The notes beneath the pieces are model-generated. The model did not search any database. It was given only the letters and a program-made list of their open reading frames with translations, and was not told the DNA's origin. Source: Eudorina sp. 2006-703-Eu-15 (Eukaryota; Chlorophyta; Chlorophyceae; Chlamydomonadales; Volvocaceae). From it: a stretch of 64,000 nucleotides of DNA. Location of the stretch: positions 496,001 to 560,000 of the forward strand of contig BDSI01000069.1 of the NCBI GenBank assembly GCA_003117195.1, given 5' to 3'. Shown here one piece after another: positions 51,501 through 62,288 of this stretch (position 1 is its first letter; every line of letters starts with the position of its first letter). A program made the position numbers and the translations under genes.

Positions 51501-54373
51501 AGGGCACGAGGGTACGCCAGGGCGTGAGACCCGTGAGCGGGCTAGCATGCTGTCCGGGTTGATGGCGCCTGCGGGAGCTCCCAGAAGGAAGTGATGGAAG
51601 CAATCCAAGGTGGTGGAGACGTTCCCCCGCAGCACGGGCTCGGGTCCGCCGCACACGTTCCGGTGTCCCTCCCGCCGCCAGGCTTCATGCCCGCCAAGGT
51701 GACGCTGTTCAACGCCGCCTGCAAGCCGGTGTACGACCTGGGGTCGGGGCCGTACAACATGGCCCGCTGGAACCCGTTCGGTCGGTTCTTCATTATTGCC
51801 GGATTCGGCAACTTGCCGGGTGAGCTCGGAAATCCTTTTGCGAGTTTGTTTGCTTGCGGATTTGAGGAAGTCGCGCGCACGGGCACGGTATGGGGTGCCA
51901 AGCTGGCGGTTCGCCCCGCCGATGGCCGTTTCCGGTCGTACCGGGCTAGCTGTTTCTTGAATCCCGCGGACGGCCATTTTTGTGTTTTTGCTCTGTAGGC
52001 ACCACCAGCACGGCACTGCCGTCTTTGTTTGCCTAGCTAGATGCCTGCTGCAAGGACCGGTTCCCCAATGCCATCTGGGCAAAAGCCTGCCTTGTTCCTT
52101 CCTACCACCTGCCCCGCTCCCGGCGCCCCTCGTCCTCTGCACCCCACCCCACCCCACCCCACCCCCCGGCACGCAGGCGACATTGTGTTTTACGACCGGA
52201 AGGTGAGCGGCTCCTGCAAGCAGATGGGCGCCGTACGCTCCCCCGCCGTCAGCGCGGAGTGGTCCCCGGACGGCCGTCTGTTGTTGACCGCCACCACCTC
52301 GCCCCGCTTGCGGGTGGACAACAACGTCAAGGTCTTCACCTACTATGGTGAGGGACTGGGTGGGACCGCGATCTGGGTCGGACAGATGGGCCATGGGCCA
52401 TCCGCGGGCAGCAGTTTGAATATGTCTACCAATTTTTCCTATACCCCTCCGTCCGGTGTTGACTGTGCAGGCGAGCAGAAGATGCACGCGCCGTTCGCCA
52501 CCCTCTTTGAGGCCCAGTGGCGGCCCGCCGCTGCCGGCACGTACGAGGACCGGCCGCAGTCCCCGGAGAGGCTGGCGGCGGTGGCCAAAGGGGAGGCCAC
52601 CACCGCGGCGCCCTCCAAACCCTCCTACGTGCCGCCACACCTCCGGTAGGGAACGGCGCGAAGTTGGCCATCGGCTTGATGACCGCCAGGCTGGATCGCA
52701 TCGTGCATCCACGCTCTGTTGCAGCGCGGGGAAGGTGTTCCCGGAAGGCCCGGGCCACTTAACTGCGTGCATATATGGGCCTTATTCCTGGGTACCATCA
52801 ACTCGGCTTTGCGCTGATTGGCTCTGCAGCTTCCTGATTTCTTTAATCCAGGAGCCGTCGTACACTGTCCTCCTTTTCCTTTTGCCTGATATACCCCTTT
52901 CCCGACTTTCCCTTCCTGCCCTCCCTGGGCTAAACGCAGGGCCGCGGGGGCGACTTCGGGGTCGCCCAGCGCCAAGTTCAGTCTGGCTCGGGACGAGGAC
53001 GACAAGCCGGGCAAGATCAAGTCGGGGGGTGCTGTCCGCCTGCCCCCTGGTGCGGACCCTCACTCGCGAGAAGCGGAGGGAAGCCTCGTTTGCGGGGCTC
53101 TGAGGGGCGTCTACGGGTCTAAGCGGAGTCTAAGCGGAGGCCGCGCGTGATCATCATGGGCTGGTCGGGGCCGGCGTCGTGAATGTCTGTGCGACAGGTT
53201 CGAGTGCTGGTTGCACAGCTCTTACCGTTGCGGCTAGCCGTCAAACGGTGCGAGAAAAAAGTGTGTTGGGCGAGGGTTGAAGGGCGCTGGGTTGTCCCCC
53301 AAGGCACATGCCACTGACGGCCTGTTTTCCTGGTGTGGGGCGATCAGGCGCGGAGTTCGTTGGAGCGGGCAGCGGCAAGTCAGCGAGCAAGAACGCCAAG
53401 CGGCGCGCCAAGAAGAAGGGAGGAGCTGCGGGCGGCAGCGAGGACCCAGATGGCGAGGAGGAGGGAGCCCCAGCGACGGCGGCGGAGCAGGCGGCGGAGC
53501 AGGCCTTGGCGTCCACTTCGCTGCAGGTAGGGTACTCGGGATAGATGTCAACACCCCCAAATGATGCCTTGATACGTTGAAATGCATGCCTTTTTGAAGG
53601 GTGTGGTATAGGTGGCACAGCGGCTGATGTCTTCGAGGTGCACCTTGGGTTCTTGGCAGTCAGTCGCGAACCCAGCAGGTCCTGGCTGCCACAACCAGAA
53701 CCGAACCACCACCTCAGCCATTGGGTCGTGGTGCCCGATACCGATACCCCTAGATGTATCCCAGATGTATGGGAAGGCAGACGCTGCTGAGGCAGTTTTA
53801 CATGATGCCCGCAACGCGTCTTCGGTTGAGCCGTCGTCAAACGCAGATTGGGCCCCTCCTGACGCCCACTCCTGCTGTGCTTGCTCGGAACTGCGCTGCG
53901 CACCGCACGGCAGGACGCGGAGCCGGCAGCGGCGCCTGCTGCCCTGGATGCAGAGTCACGACAGAAGCGCATCCGGGCGCTGCAGAAGAAGCAGCGGCAG
54001 ATCCAGGAGCTGAAGGACAAGGCCGCGGCGCAAGGTCAGTCGGGCCCGGAACGTAACTGGGCGGGGCCTGGCTCGTACCCTTGTTGCATTCGGGGTTTGG
54101 GTGGAATCTTAGGCTGGCCAACCCGTTGGCGGAGGCGTGTTCCGTCGGCGGATGCACTTGCACGCGCACGTGTGGATGCGTGGCTGGCGGCAACACCTGC
54201 GTTTCGTGTGTTTTGTCTTTGGACCTGGATGAAAGAGTGAGATAGACTGGACTGACGGGTGTTCCTGTCGGGTGTGTTTGTCGACAGGGGAGAAGGTGCT
54301 CACACCGGAGCAAAGGGAGAAGCTGGCGGGCGAGAAGGCAATCTTGGACGAGCTCGCAAGCCTCGAAGCTTAG
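48579..54373 (+). CDS. EIF2A: Eukaryotic translation initiation factor 2A
   Basis: Fourteen exons: 48579-48597, 48673-48727, 48818-48923, 49065-49184, 49283-49442, 50223-50417, 50944-51165, 51682-51819, 52177-52347, 52471-52645, 52940-53049, 53348-53526, 53914-54034, 54288-54373; 618 residues (human 585). The N-terminus GRTPDGVQLLTIGDQD fits the family's first blade. Beta-propeller signatures follow: VTCQRPGKAEDGSPAKNLKV, VLHWTQDDSAFLHM, KSFFRSQGAKLLWNATG, NQSYYGEQKLHYL, DGPVHDVQWSPAGDFF, GFMPAKVTLFNAACKPVYDL, MARWNPFGRFFIIAGFGNLP and LLLTATTSPRLRVDNNVKVF. The C-terminus has a basic patch (KSASKNAKRRAKKK) and a helical RIRALQKKQRQIQELKDKA segment. eIF2A delivers Met-tRNAi GTP-independently. 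The 19-nt first exon was chosen because its phase fits exon 2. Confidence 0.96.
50827..50869. repeat. GTG microsatellite, 14 units
   Basis: An uninterrupted (GTG)n tract of 43 bp in eIF2A intron 6, about 75 bp before the acceptor; the transcript carries GUG repeats. Confidence 0.97.
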
Positions 54374-54561
54374 AGCGTCGTCCGATGTCTTGGTGCTGAA
54401 CGGACGGGCAGGGCGAACTCGTGACGTTTATCGTACACAGTATGTACGTTAACCATCTAAAGATTGGTCTCCAACAATTTGGGCACCCGTTTCCCTCGCT
54501 AAGCTGTTCTCTGGTGCGGTATGATACCACATGCGACCTGGACAACAGTCATTGCCGATGC

Positions 54562-54566
54562 TGTAA
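54562..54566 (+). promoter_or_regulatory. TGTAA, candidate poly(A) signal of eIF2A
   Basis: 189 bp past the stop codon. Confidence 0.35.
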
Positions 54567-54976
54567 TGGATGAAAGCGACGGTCTCTACAGCAGTGAGGA
54601 GCGAGGCAGCTCATATTACGGGCCCCACTTTAGGGAGCAAAGGTCAGCGCCGGGTTTCAGCGAGGCCGTCCGCTGGTGACGACGATCTGGGCATGGGGCC
54701 GCGCACTTCACCCGCAGCCCGCGTAGCCGTACTCGCACACAGTCCCGTGCCCAGGTCATCATCATCATCATCATCACCCAGCTGACGGCCGCGCTGCCAA
54801 CTGGTGCGCATGCTGCACAAACGGCAGCGTTGTGAACGTGTGATGCTGAGCACTGACTGCATCACGCCCGAGCGGAGATCACTGAGAAATGGTGCTGTAC
54901 GGGTGGGCAACATCAACTGATCGCATTATAGCAGCCTGCGCGCGCAGCCCAATGGCGGCGATGAATGAAGCAAGCG

Positions 54977-55035
54977 ACGGCGGACCCCCCGGGTCATCCA
55001 TGACCAGCCGAGGCCGCCTCACCAAACGCTGCAAA
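54977..55035 (+). repeat. Dispersed repeat family A copy
   Basis: ACGGCGGACCCCCCGGGTCA, then a diverged GACCAGCCGAGGCCGCCTCA and ACGCTGCAAA tail, preceded by GATGAATGAAG as in the 9079 copy. Confidence 0.8.
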
Positions 55036-56617
55036 CGGACAAGTTGACTCCAGAGCTCATTACCGGACAGGCGCCAGCCACAAGCGCACCGAAACTCCAG
55101 CCCGCGTGACCCTTGGGACGACCCCCTTCATGAGGGCGGCAAGTACGGAGGCCGCTGCTGGGGAATGCGCCACAGTTGCGCCCGGTCCATCGCTTTACCA
55201 CCAGGCTCAATACCCAGTCCCTTCACAGCTGTCCGTGGTCACGGATTCTGGCGCGCCGCGAATGGGGACTAAGAAGGGGAGGCCGTCGGATGCCAACGGG
55301 GGCTCGCACACGAAGCACTTTCCTGTCTGCACGGATTACGTGCGGTATACTGGATGCACCCGGGCCCACTATGTGTAGCGATATAAAGCAGGCATAGCGT
55401 TGCGACTTCATGCACCAGTCGGCACCTGTTGATGCCATTTTTTCGCGCTAAGCGAGTTCCCGCACGAGCAGGTACGAGCCACTGTTCGGACCAGGCGTAT
55501 GAAGTTGGCATTGCCAGTTCGTCCTACTGTTTTGTCTGAGTGGCCGTGAAGTCGTCCCCTGTCGCTCCGGTGGCAGGTGGTGCGCTCGTACGGGCCTGGT
55601 TTGGTGGTCTTGGTCACCTGTTGTCACTCTCCAACTTTGCTTGAAGGCATGGCGCAGCGCGCAGGTACCAGGCGTTTCTTTGACATGGCTCCCCTTTACA
55701 TGGAAGGCATGCCCCTGGGGGTTGGATGAATAGTTCGAATTGCATTTGCGTACGACAAGCGATCACATTTTGTTCCGTGCTGTTCCGTGCAACTTATGTT
55801 GCCTGTTCAAGCACGAAAGGTGGGCTCCACAGCAGGAAAATTCACGGGCAATCACTGCTAAGTTGACGACGAATAGTCTTCGACTAGAGATCGGAAGAAC
55901 GCCGTCGCGGGATTTGTAACAGGCAGGATTTACAACTTGCGCGGTTGCGTCCACGCGCTCTAGCGCGATGCAGTATCAAGCTAATAAGCTATGCTTTATT
56001 TCATGTTTAATGCTATTTTTCGTCACAGCTCGTAGGCCCGTTGAACAACCTTGAACAGGCAGGGTCGATGATTTATGACCGAAACGGTCCGATACCAAGG
56101 TCATGCAATGGGTCCATTCAGGTGGTTATCAGGATTGGCAGAGTACCTCTCGCGTACTTGTCGCCAACGTCGACTCGCCGGCGGAAGCCTGTTACAGTAC
56201 TCACTATGCGCAGCCCCGTAAGGATCTGAAGCAAGGCATCCCTCTTACATATCAAGTTTCACAAATTTAAAGTCCAGCTTCTCCTTGCTGGGGTCCGGTA
56301 TCTTATCCTTGCCAGGCAGGGGCAGGCAAGTTGACAGATGCAGTCGTAGCGCCAAGCTGAGTCATGTGTCCGTCCTAGTCGCCGCAACGTGCGCCATACC
56401 GTACGCATCGGTACAACGCCCAAAACATTGGCATCGATGAGGAATTGGGATAATTTAAAGCAACGCGCCCGGCATCTTACATTCTTGTCAGACCGTGCCA
56501 GACAGGTTTATGTGCATTAGTTAGGGCTGCGGTAGTTCTGCACCTGTATTGCTTTACAACGATCATTTTTAACCTTAACGTCTTCTTCAAGGCACGTTCG
56601 TGTAATTTCAATAGAAA

Positions 56618-57466
56618 ATGTTCCGAATGGCGTCTCCCGGAATTTCGCGGTTGGGAGGAAGACAATGCCCGGCTCCCGTCGTCTTGACGCTGCGACACCG
56701 GAGTCCCGTATCAGCGCTGTCGCGGCCGGAACACCTTACACCGAGTCCAGCGTCTTCGAGGCGTCTGCCCATCCTGGCGGCCTCGGCCTCACCGTCTCAG
56801 CCCTCCAACGGCAACGATGTGCGTTATCAACGTTTTGCTCCGTCCGGCCACAAACCTTGCGGGCGAACTGCTACAATACTGGATCCTAGGCGGGGCCATC
56901 GGCACATAACAAGAAGGAGCCGTTCTGGTGCGGCAGCGCCTTCAACCAGGAGCAGGACGCGCCATTGGACCAGGTACAGTACGTTCCGATACTGTGCGAT
57001 GCGGGCCCCTATCAGTCCCTGCTTGGCTACCAATCATACGTGCTTCCCAGTATTGCTCGGCTGCAGCCCCTTTAATGGTAACGCATGGCCTTCGTCGCTG
57101 TAATGGGCTTCCGCCGTTGACTGCACGCAGTGGGATCTGTATTGCGTCGTGCTGAGGTTCGCGATCTGGACGCTGTGGGGCGTGTACGTCCTGCATCATA
57201 AGGGGGTCAATGACATCGGCCTCTTCTTGCCGGCCATGTTCGCCTGTCGGGAGATCGACAATTGGTTGTCCTTCGGGGACCGGCAGGCACGAGGGCCACG
57301 AGGTTCCATTTTTTTTGCGTGGGCCAAAGCATGGAAGCACCCCAGGCAGGCCCTGCTGTCGCTGGAGTTCCTCCCGGTGAACGTCACGGCGGCGATGGCG
57401 CTGTATCTGTTTGTGGTTCCCAGTCTCCTCAAGCTCCTGAAGCTCGCCATGGCGCGGCTCGCGTGA
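56618..57466 (+). CDS. Probable plastid membrane protein, function unknown
   Basis: Three exons: 56618-56818, 56890-56973, 57131-57466; 206 residues. The first ~65 residues are rich in Arg, Ser, Pro and Ala with few acids (MFRMASPGISRLGGR), typical of a chloroplast transit peptide. A short hydrophilic piece (EPFWCGSAFNQEQDAPLDQW) precedes hydrophobic segments at LYCVVLRFAIWTLWGVYVL, DIGLFLPAMFACREI and NVTAAMALYLFVVPSLLKLL, so two to three membrane spans are likely. I do not recognise the family. The first intron is about 71 bp and its donor (GTGCGT) was chosen because it preserves phase; an in-frame TAG forms its acceptor. The family name therefore stays open, while coding status of exon 3 is strong. 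Confidence 0.75.
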
Positions 57467-57613
57467 ACGAACGAAACCCACCGCGCCAACAGGCCCGAAC
57501 GTGAGACTGTGTTGCGCCTCGAGCTCGCTGAGTCCTCAAGCAGGAGTAGTCTCTCGAGGGCACAGCCCGCGGGGATGCTGAGTTTCATGGTTCTTGTGTG
57601 TGTGTGGGGGGGT

Positions 57614-57618
57614 TGTAA
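57614..57618 (+). promoter_or_regulatory. TGTAA, candidate poly(A) signal of membrane-protein gene
   Basis: 148 bp past the stop codon, after a short GT-rich stretch. Confidence 0.35.
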
Positions 57619-57794
57619 CGGAAAATACGGAATCGGATGAGGAAAGTCAGGGGTCAGGGGGTAGTAGGGCAATGCGTTTCCAGGGTTGAGCAGCTACGTA
57701 GGGGTCGGTGTGTGGGGAGGTGTTTAGTTTGGGGCAAAGATCATACGGATGAATGGCGGGACCGTGCTGGGACACGATGAGACTACCGTTTGAC

Positions 57795-57968
57795 AAGTGG
57801 GTGTGTTGGCCGGTATGGCTGCATGACCCCCCGCGGGTGATGGAGGATGGGTGCGCAGTCCTTGTTAGGGGTTGATGAGGTGCATGAGGCGCCTACGAGC
57901 TATCTGGGCCCTTTGGAACACCCGGCCGGGACACGGGTCCACCTTGTAACGGTTACAAAAAAGTGGGT
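57795..57968 (+). mobile_element. SINE-like retroposon with 8-bp target-site duplication
   Basis: Element 57803-57960 is flanked by AAGTGGGT at 57795-57802 and 57961-57968. It begins GTGTTGGCCGGTATGG and ends GTAACGGTTAC plus an A-run shared with the right duplication. It is homologous to 26921-27085 and 26619-26671. No coding capacity. Confidence 0.78.
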
Positions 57969-58104
57969 CAAAGGCGGTTTAAGTAGACGTCGGTGTGGCG
58001 GTGGTCGCGCGCATGGGGCGTGTGCTCGGGCGAGAACACCGACCCTTGTTCGGCGTTGTCGGCGGCGTCCGGTGCGCTCATGGTTTATTTGAACAATATT
58101 CAAA

Positions 58105-58177
58105 CCATCCGCACCTGCCCCGCCGTCATCCTTCTCTGAACAATAGAGAAGGATGACGGCGGGGCAGGTGCGGATGG
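58105..58177. repeat. Perfect inverted repeat: 33-bp arms, 7-nt loop
   Basis: Arms 58105-58137 and 58145-58177 are exact reverse complements around loop GAACAAT. The same GAACAATA word also precedes the left arm at 58091. Either strand would fold into a very stable hairpin. Confidence 0.97.
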
Positions 58178-58725
58178 CGATGACCGAGTACAGAACAGGG
58201 TCGCGGTCATTGCTGGTTGGATGAGTTTGACTGCCGGACCCCGCCGCATGAGGAGGCGCCGGTCCAGGGGATGCTGGAAGGCCCTACGGCATTCAAAAAA
58301 CCCATAAGATTGATCGGGGGTTACCGGCACGTCCTCACCCCATAACCAAACCCCAGGGGCTACCGAGTGCCTACCGAGGAGGTAACCGAGGATCTTCACA
58401 TACAGATAAGTACTGTTGAGATCAATGCTGTGCTGGGTCCAGCAACCCCCAAATGCGTCACCGCTGACACGCGCTCAAGGCAAGCACGCATGCGAAACAG
58501 CCACCCAAGCTGTGCAGGCACCACCTAGTGTTTCCTTGCAGGGCCAGACGGACTGGGTTTTGAAGCAGCTCGCAGGCAGCGATCGCTGACACCCGCTGCT
58601 GCCGTTGCACCACGATGGCAAAGCGGCGTGGTCATCCATGAACCGCGCGCCTTCTGAGACACCGCCCAAAAATCAGTTCAAAGACGTATTCACAGCGACC
58701 AACAACCAGCTTTCACCATGGTGCA

Positions 58726-58766
58726 GTGGACCCCGCGGGTCATCGGTGACAGCCGACACTGCAAAA
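58726..58766 (+). repeat. Dispersed repeat family A copy, internally deleted
   Basis: GTGGACCCCGCGGGTCATCG then GTGACAGCCG joined directly to ACACTGCAAAA; the CCTC...CACC segment of other copies is missing. Confidence 0.85.
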
Positions 58767-58792
58767 CGAATCCGCGCCACGTCCAGAAAGCG

Positions 58793-58827
58793 TACCGAAG
58801 CACACCGAAGCACACCGAAGCACACCC
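58793..58827. repeat. 10-bp tandem repeat
   Basis: About 3.5 copies of CACACCGAAG. Confidence 0.92.
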
Positions 58828-59330
58828 AGCACCCATGCTGCCAGGGATCCACCCCGTTCATGGGGACCAGCCACAGCTAAGAATCTCGCTCACGGGGAGT
58901 TAGTCACCAGGGCGCCCCTATTAGCGAACTACCACCTCAGTCGAGGCCAGCTGTGGGAGGCTGTGGGCCAGCTCCCGCAGTGGCCCGTTGTCTTGAAAGG
59001 TGATGGGGCCGCACGAGAGCTTTGTCACGCTGTCGGATGCCCCCTACCTAACAGATAAGCAGGTTTAGCTTTCTCGCCGCCTATGAGTATGCACCTTTAG
59101 AATGTGACATGTACGAAGTACGGTGATTCCCTGTAAATGTGTCTGGAGCTCCAATCGCATGACAATACATTTATTTGAAGCATGCAAGGTACATAACTGC
59201 ACAAGTGAGAGGTTTGGCTTGACCCTGCTTGACCTACTCGGTGTTTTACTAAGGCCAATCGAAAGCAACTAGTTCACACGCATCACATATACAATCCCAA
59301 CCCTTACATTTTTGGGCTATAATTTGCAGT

Positions 59331-61636
59331 ATGATTTCTAGTGGGAAAACTCGCCATGCTTCAGTTGTCACCCGTCGGTTGGCAGTGCCGTTTTCAACGC
59401 GGAGAGTAGTCCACAAGCTCCATTATGTCCGGCTAGCTCACCAACGTATTTGCCGGGCAGCCTTGGACCACGACGTGTCTATCGCAGACCTGGAGGCGGA
59501 ACTCCGTGGCGCCTTAGCACAGGAGGATTATAAGCTTGCAGCGAGACTTCGTGATGCAATTCAGTAAGTGCGACTTGCAAGCGGCTGAACTACACGGGCA
59601 GCTGACAGAAGACCGTTGTTGTACAGGCAAAAGCAACAGGTCAGCAAATTGGCGGTGGAGGATGCGAACCGCAGGTTCTATGACGCTTTCATGTCCGGGC
59701 GTATTGAGGTGCGGACAGCGCATGGACGCTTCTACGATGAATGGCGATTGAATGCTCACCCCACCTTCACAGCTACCCCCGAAGTCGTGCCATGATAGGC
59801 TCACCTTACGAGATCCCCTATCTGCCGCTCTGTTAGTCGGCTCCAGCGACCCCTGCCAGCACCCCGGCTGAACGCACCCCTGCCTTCAGCTGTGATCTGC
59901 CTGTGACCTGGAAATCTGTTCACCCAGTGGCCGTACCCCCTGCGTTTCAGGAGATGGAGCGGGTGGTAGGAGAGGGCGAGCACGTGCAGGTGGTGCACCC
60001 CGGCACCAGCTGCATCGCGGGCCGTGAGCAGGTGCGAACCCGCTTCTGTTCCCACGTGAGGCAGCTACCGCGGCGGCCGTCATTCAGGATGATTGCACAG
60101 GATTACACCCCAACCCGACCTGGGGTCACGTTACGCGCATGTACCCGCTGGCTTGCTCCACAGTTTGGACGTTGCGGTCACACATCACGTTTCACGTAGT
60201 CAAGAGGAAATGGGCGCAAGCGATGTTGAGTGGCCGTCGGGTTGCGCTGTGCCGCTCGTTTATCAACACGTAACGATTGCGGTGCTTCCCCGCCGCCATC
60301 GCTGCCAGGTGATGGAGAGCTGGCGGGCGATCTTGCGGAATGTGCGGCCGGGTGCCTTCAAGGTGAAGCTGGAGGACGTGCGCGTGTTCGCCCGCGAGGA
60401 TATGGGCTTCGTGACGTGCGTCGAGATCATTGACGCCGACGACTCCGCGGGCCGGTGGGTGGATGGAACCTCCGTTCTCACCGGGGGGGGCGGTGGTGAC
60501 GGGTTTGGGACGGTCGTGCGCTCGTGCCTGGTTCGTGCCTGGCTCGTGCCTGGTTCGTGCCTGGTTCGTGCCTGGTACGCATAACGCGTGTCTGCGCCTG
60601 GGATGGACGGGGTGCCTGGGAGCTCGCCGGAGTGCAGGACAACGGCCGAAGCGTGCGGAGGGGTTGTGGCCGCATCCGTACGTGTCTCGAACGACTGGCA
60701 TTTTATTTGCCACCCTAGCTCCAAGGCGCACAAACGCTTCGTTGTGGCGCACGCAATTGTGCCTCCGCGGCTGCTTAAGGCATGCAGCGGGTGCAGGTAT
60801 GAGCCATTTCGCGACGCATCCTGACTAGGCGGCTTGGCAACCCGGCCAGTTGCGGCATACGGTAGTTGGGGATAGGTAGGCGGGGTATTGCTGCAGGCCG
60901 CGATCCGTCCGGCACGTCCCTGGCATCACATGGCCTCCGACACGTGATACGCTTGGGTTGCTAAGGTTCAAGCCCTGCAGCTGCGTAAACAAAAGCCATG
61001 CACACTGCGCGAAGGTAGGTCCTCACGGCCGCCCGTCCGCACACAACGCATGCGTGCGCCACACCCTCCGTTCATGGCCTGTTGCACACGTGCCACAAAG
61101 AAAGAAAGCCTCTTGCACCCAGCCTGCTGAACCATAAGGACTGACGGGGGCGTCGGCCAGGTGTGTCCCAATCCCGGCCTATGATCTGTGCACCATGCAG
61201 CCGCATCGCGTGCCTCGCCGACACCTCGTCTCCAGGGGGTACAAAGGCGCGCACACACCACCTTGCAAGCAGGCGCCAACTAACTCTTGCACGCCATGCA
61301 CATTTGATACGAACGACGAACGCTGCCCGTCTTCCTCTTTCGCTAGTCGTATCCCGGACACGTTCAGGTACGGCATCCTGGACATATTCGTCCATGCTGC
61401 AGCGCGCGGTCTTGCCCGATGACCCACAGCGCCCCTTTCTCCCTACCTCCCGCTCTGCCATGGTCGTTTTAGCCCGGAAATCAAATGGCCACACACCCGC
61501 CGTCTGATACGCCACTGATTGATGGTCGTCCCCTGCTCCGTGCAGGATCGTCGCGACCAACGTCTTCGAAAAGCAAAACGGCACATGGCGGATCGTGCAA
61601 CACCACGGCTCGCCCACTATGGGGCGCTTCCGCTAG
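59331..61636 (+). CDS. UVR-motif plus SnoaL/NTF2-like protein
   Basis: Five exons: 59331-59563, 59627-59708, 59951-60031, 60309-60454, 61546-61636; 210 residues. The N-terminal ~45 residues are basic (SSGKTRHASVVTRRLAV), consistent with an organelle transit peptide. Residues ~50-85 form a UvrB/UvrC-type UVR motif (IADLEAELRGALAQEDYKLA, then ARLRDAI), usually a helical protein-contact hairpin. A SnoaL-like domain follows: RRFYDAFMSGRIEEMERVV, EHVQVVHPGTSCIAGREQV, MESWRAILRN, GFVTCVEIID and VATNVFEKQNGTWRIVQHHG. The HPG and HHGSP motifs are typical of the SnoaL_3 group. To my knowledge plants have UVR/NTF2-like plastid proteins of similar layout; their role is unclear. The 1.1-kb last intron contains an 11-bp minisatellite. 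The final exon is small but carries the conserved last strands. Confidence 0.9.
60523..60578. repeat. 11-bp minisatellite in UVR/SnoaL intron
   Basis: About five copies of TCGTGCCTGGT with single substitutions, just past the donor of the last intron. Confidence 0.93.
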
Positions 61637-62288
61637 GACGCACGCCGACGAGCGACGCACCCCGGGCGGTCCACACCCGCACCGTCCTTGTGACCGGAAA
61701 TGTCACGATCCAACCGGCACTGCTGGTGTACTGCCGGCGGCTGTCACGGCATGTGACGCCAGGGGCAGGTATGCAGGCTGGTCTGCGCACTGCAATGTGC
61801 ACCCGAAGCCGCGGGAGGGAGATTTGGTTTCACCACAGGATGTGTCGCCGTACGGCTACCAGAGTGACTTGCCGGGCTGCGGACATCGCCGTGGCGTCGT
61901 GGTGCTGGCTGTCACGTGATGCGCCAAACCATCAGATCGCATCTGGTGATCGCCCCTACAGCCCGTCACAGTTGGGGGCCTGCCAAGGGACTCATCGACC
62001 ACAGGAGAGCGCCGGGGCCGCCTTGGTCTGCCACTGCGTTGGTCCACCGTGCCGCGGCCAGGACCTGGGGCTCCTCCGTATGCAGCTTGTGACCAGATGT
62101 AGTCCACTGTGGATGATCCGTGACCAAAGAGTGCGGCGTACGTGGTCGTACACGATCCTGTGATGGCCTGTCGGCGGGCCGCCCCTAGCCTTTGCCGCTC
62201 TGCGGCCACCGGTGTTGGCGTTTGCCAAGAGCGCCAAACGCCGTGGCGCACCAGGGTTGCAAGCGCACTGTGTCACCGCAAGCGTCCG
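61637..62288. other. Convergent 3' interval
   Basis: 652 bp between the stop codons of the UVR/SnoaL gene and the RAB5IF-like gene; no gene seen. Presumably both 3' UTRs. Confidence 0.55.

Larger units (their letters stand above)
54374..56617. other. Spacer downstream of eIF2A
   Basis: No supported gene in 2.2 kb. It holds the eIF2A 3' UTR, an ATC microsatellite (54756-54776), a family A repeat (54977-55035) and the promoter of the membrane-protein gene. AT content rises after 55.7 kb. Confidence 0.5.
57467..59330. other. Repeat-rich spacer
   Basis: 1.9 kb without a supported gene: a SINE-like copy with target-site duplication, a perfect 33-bp hairpin, a family A repeat, and a 10-bp tandem repeat. 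The last ~250 bp are AT-rich and probably the promoter of the UVR/SnoaL gene. Confidence 0.55.

Noticed and set aside
51132..52772. 546-codon minus-strand frame
   Set aside because: Antisense to several eIF2A exons, which match the family unambiguously.
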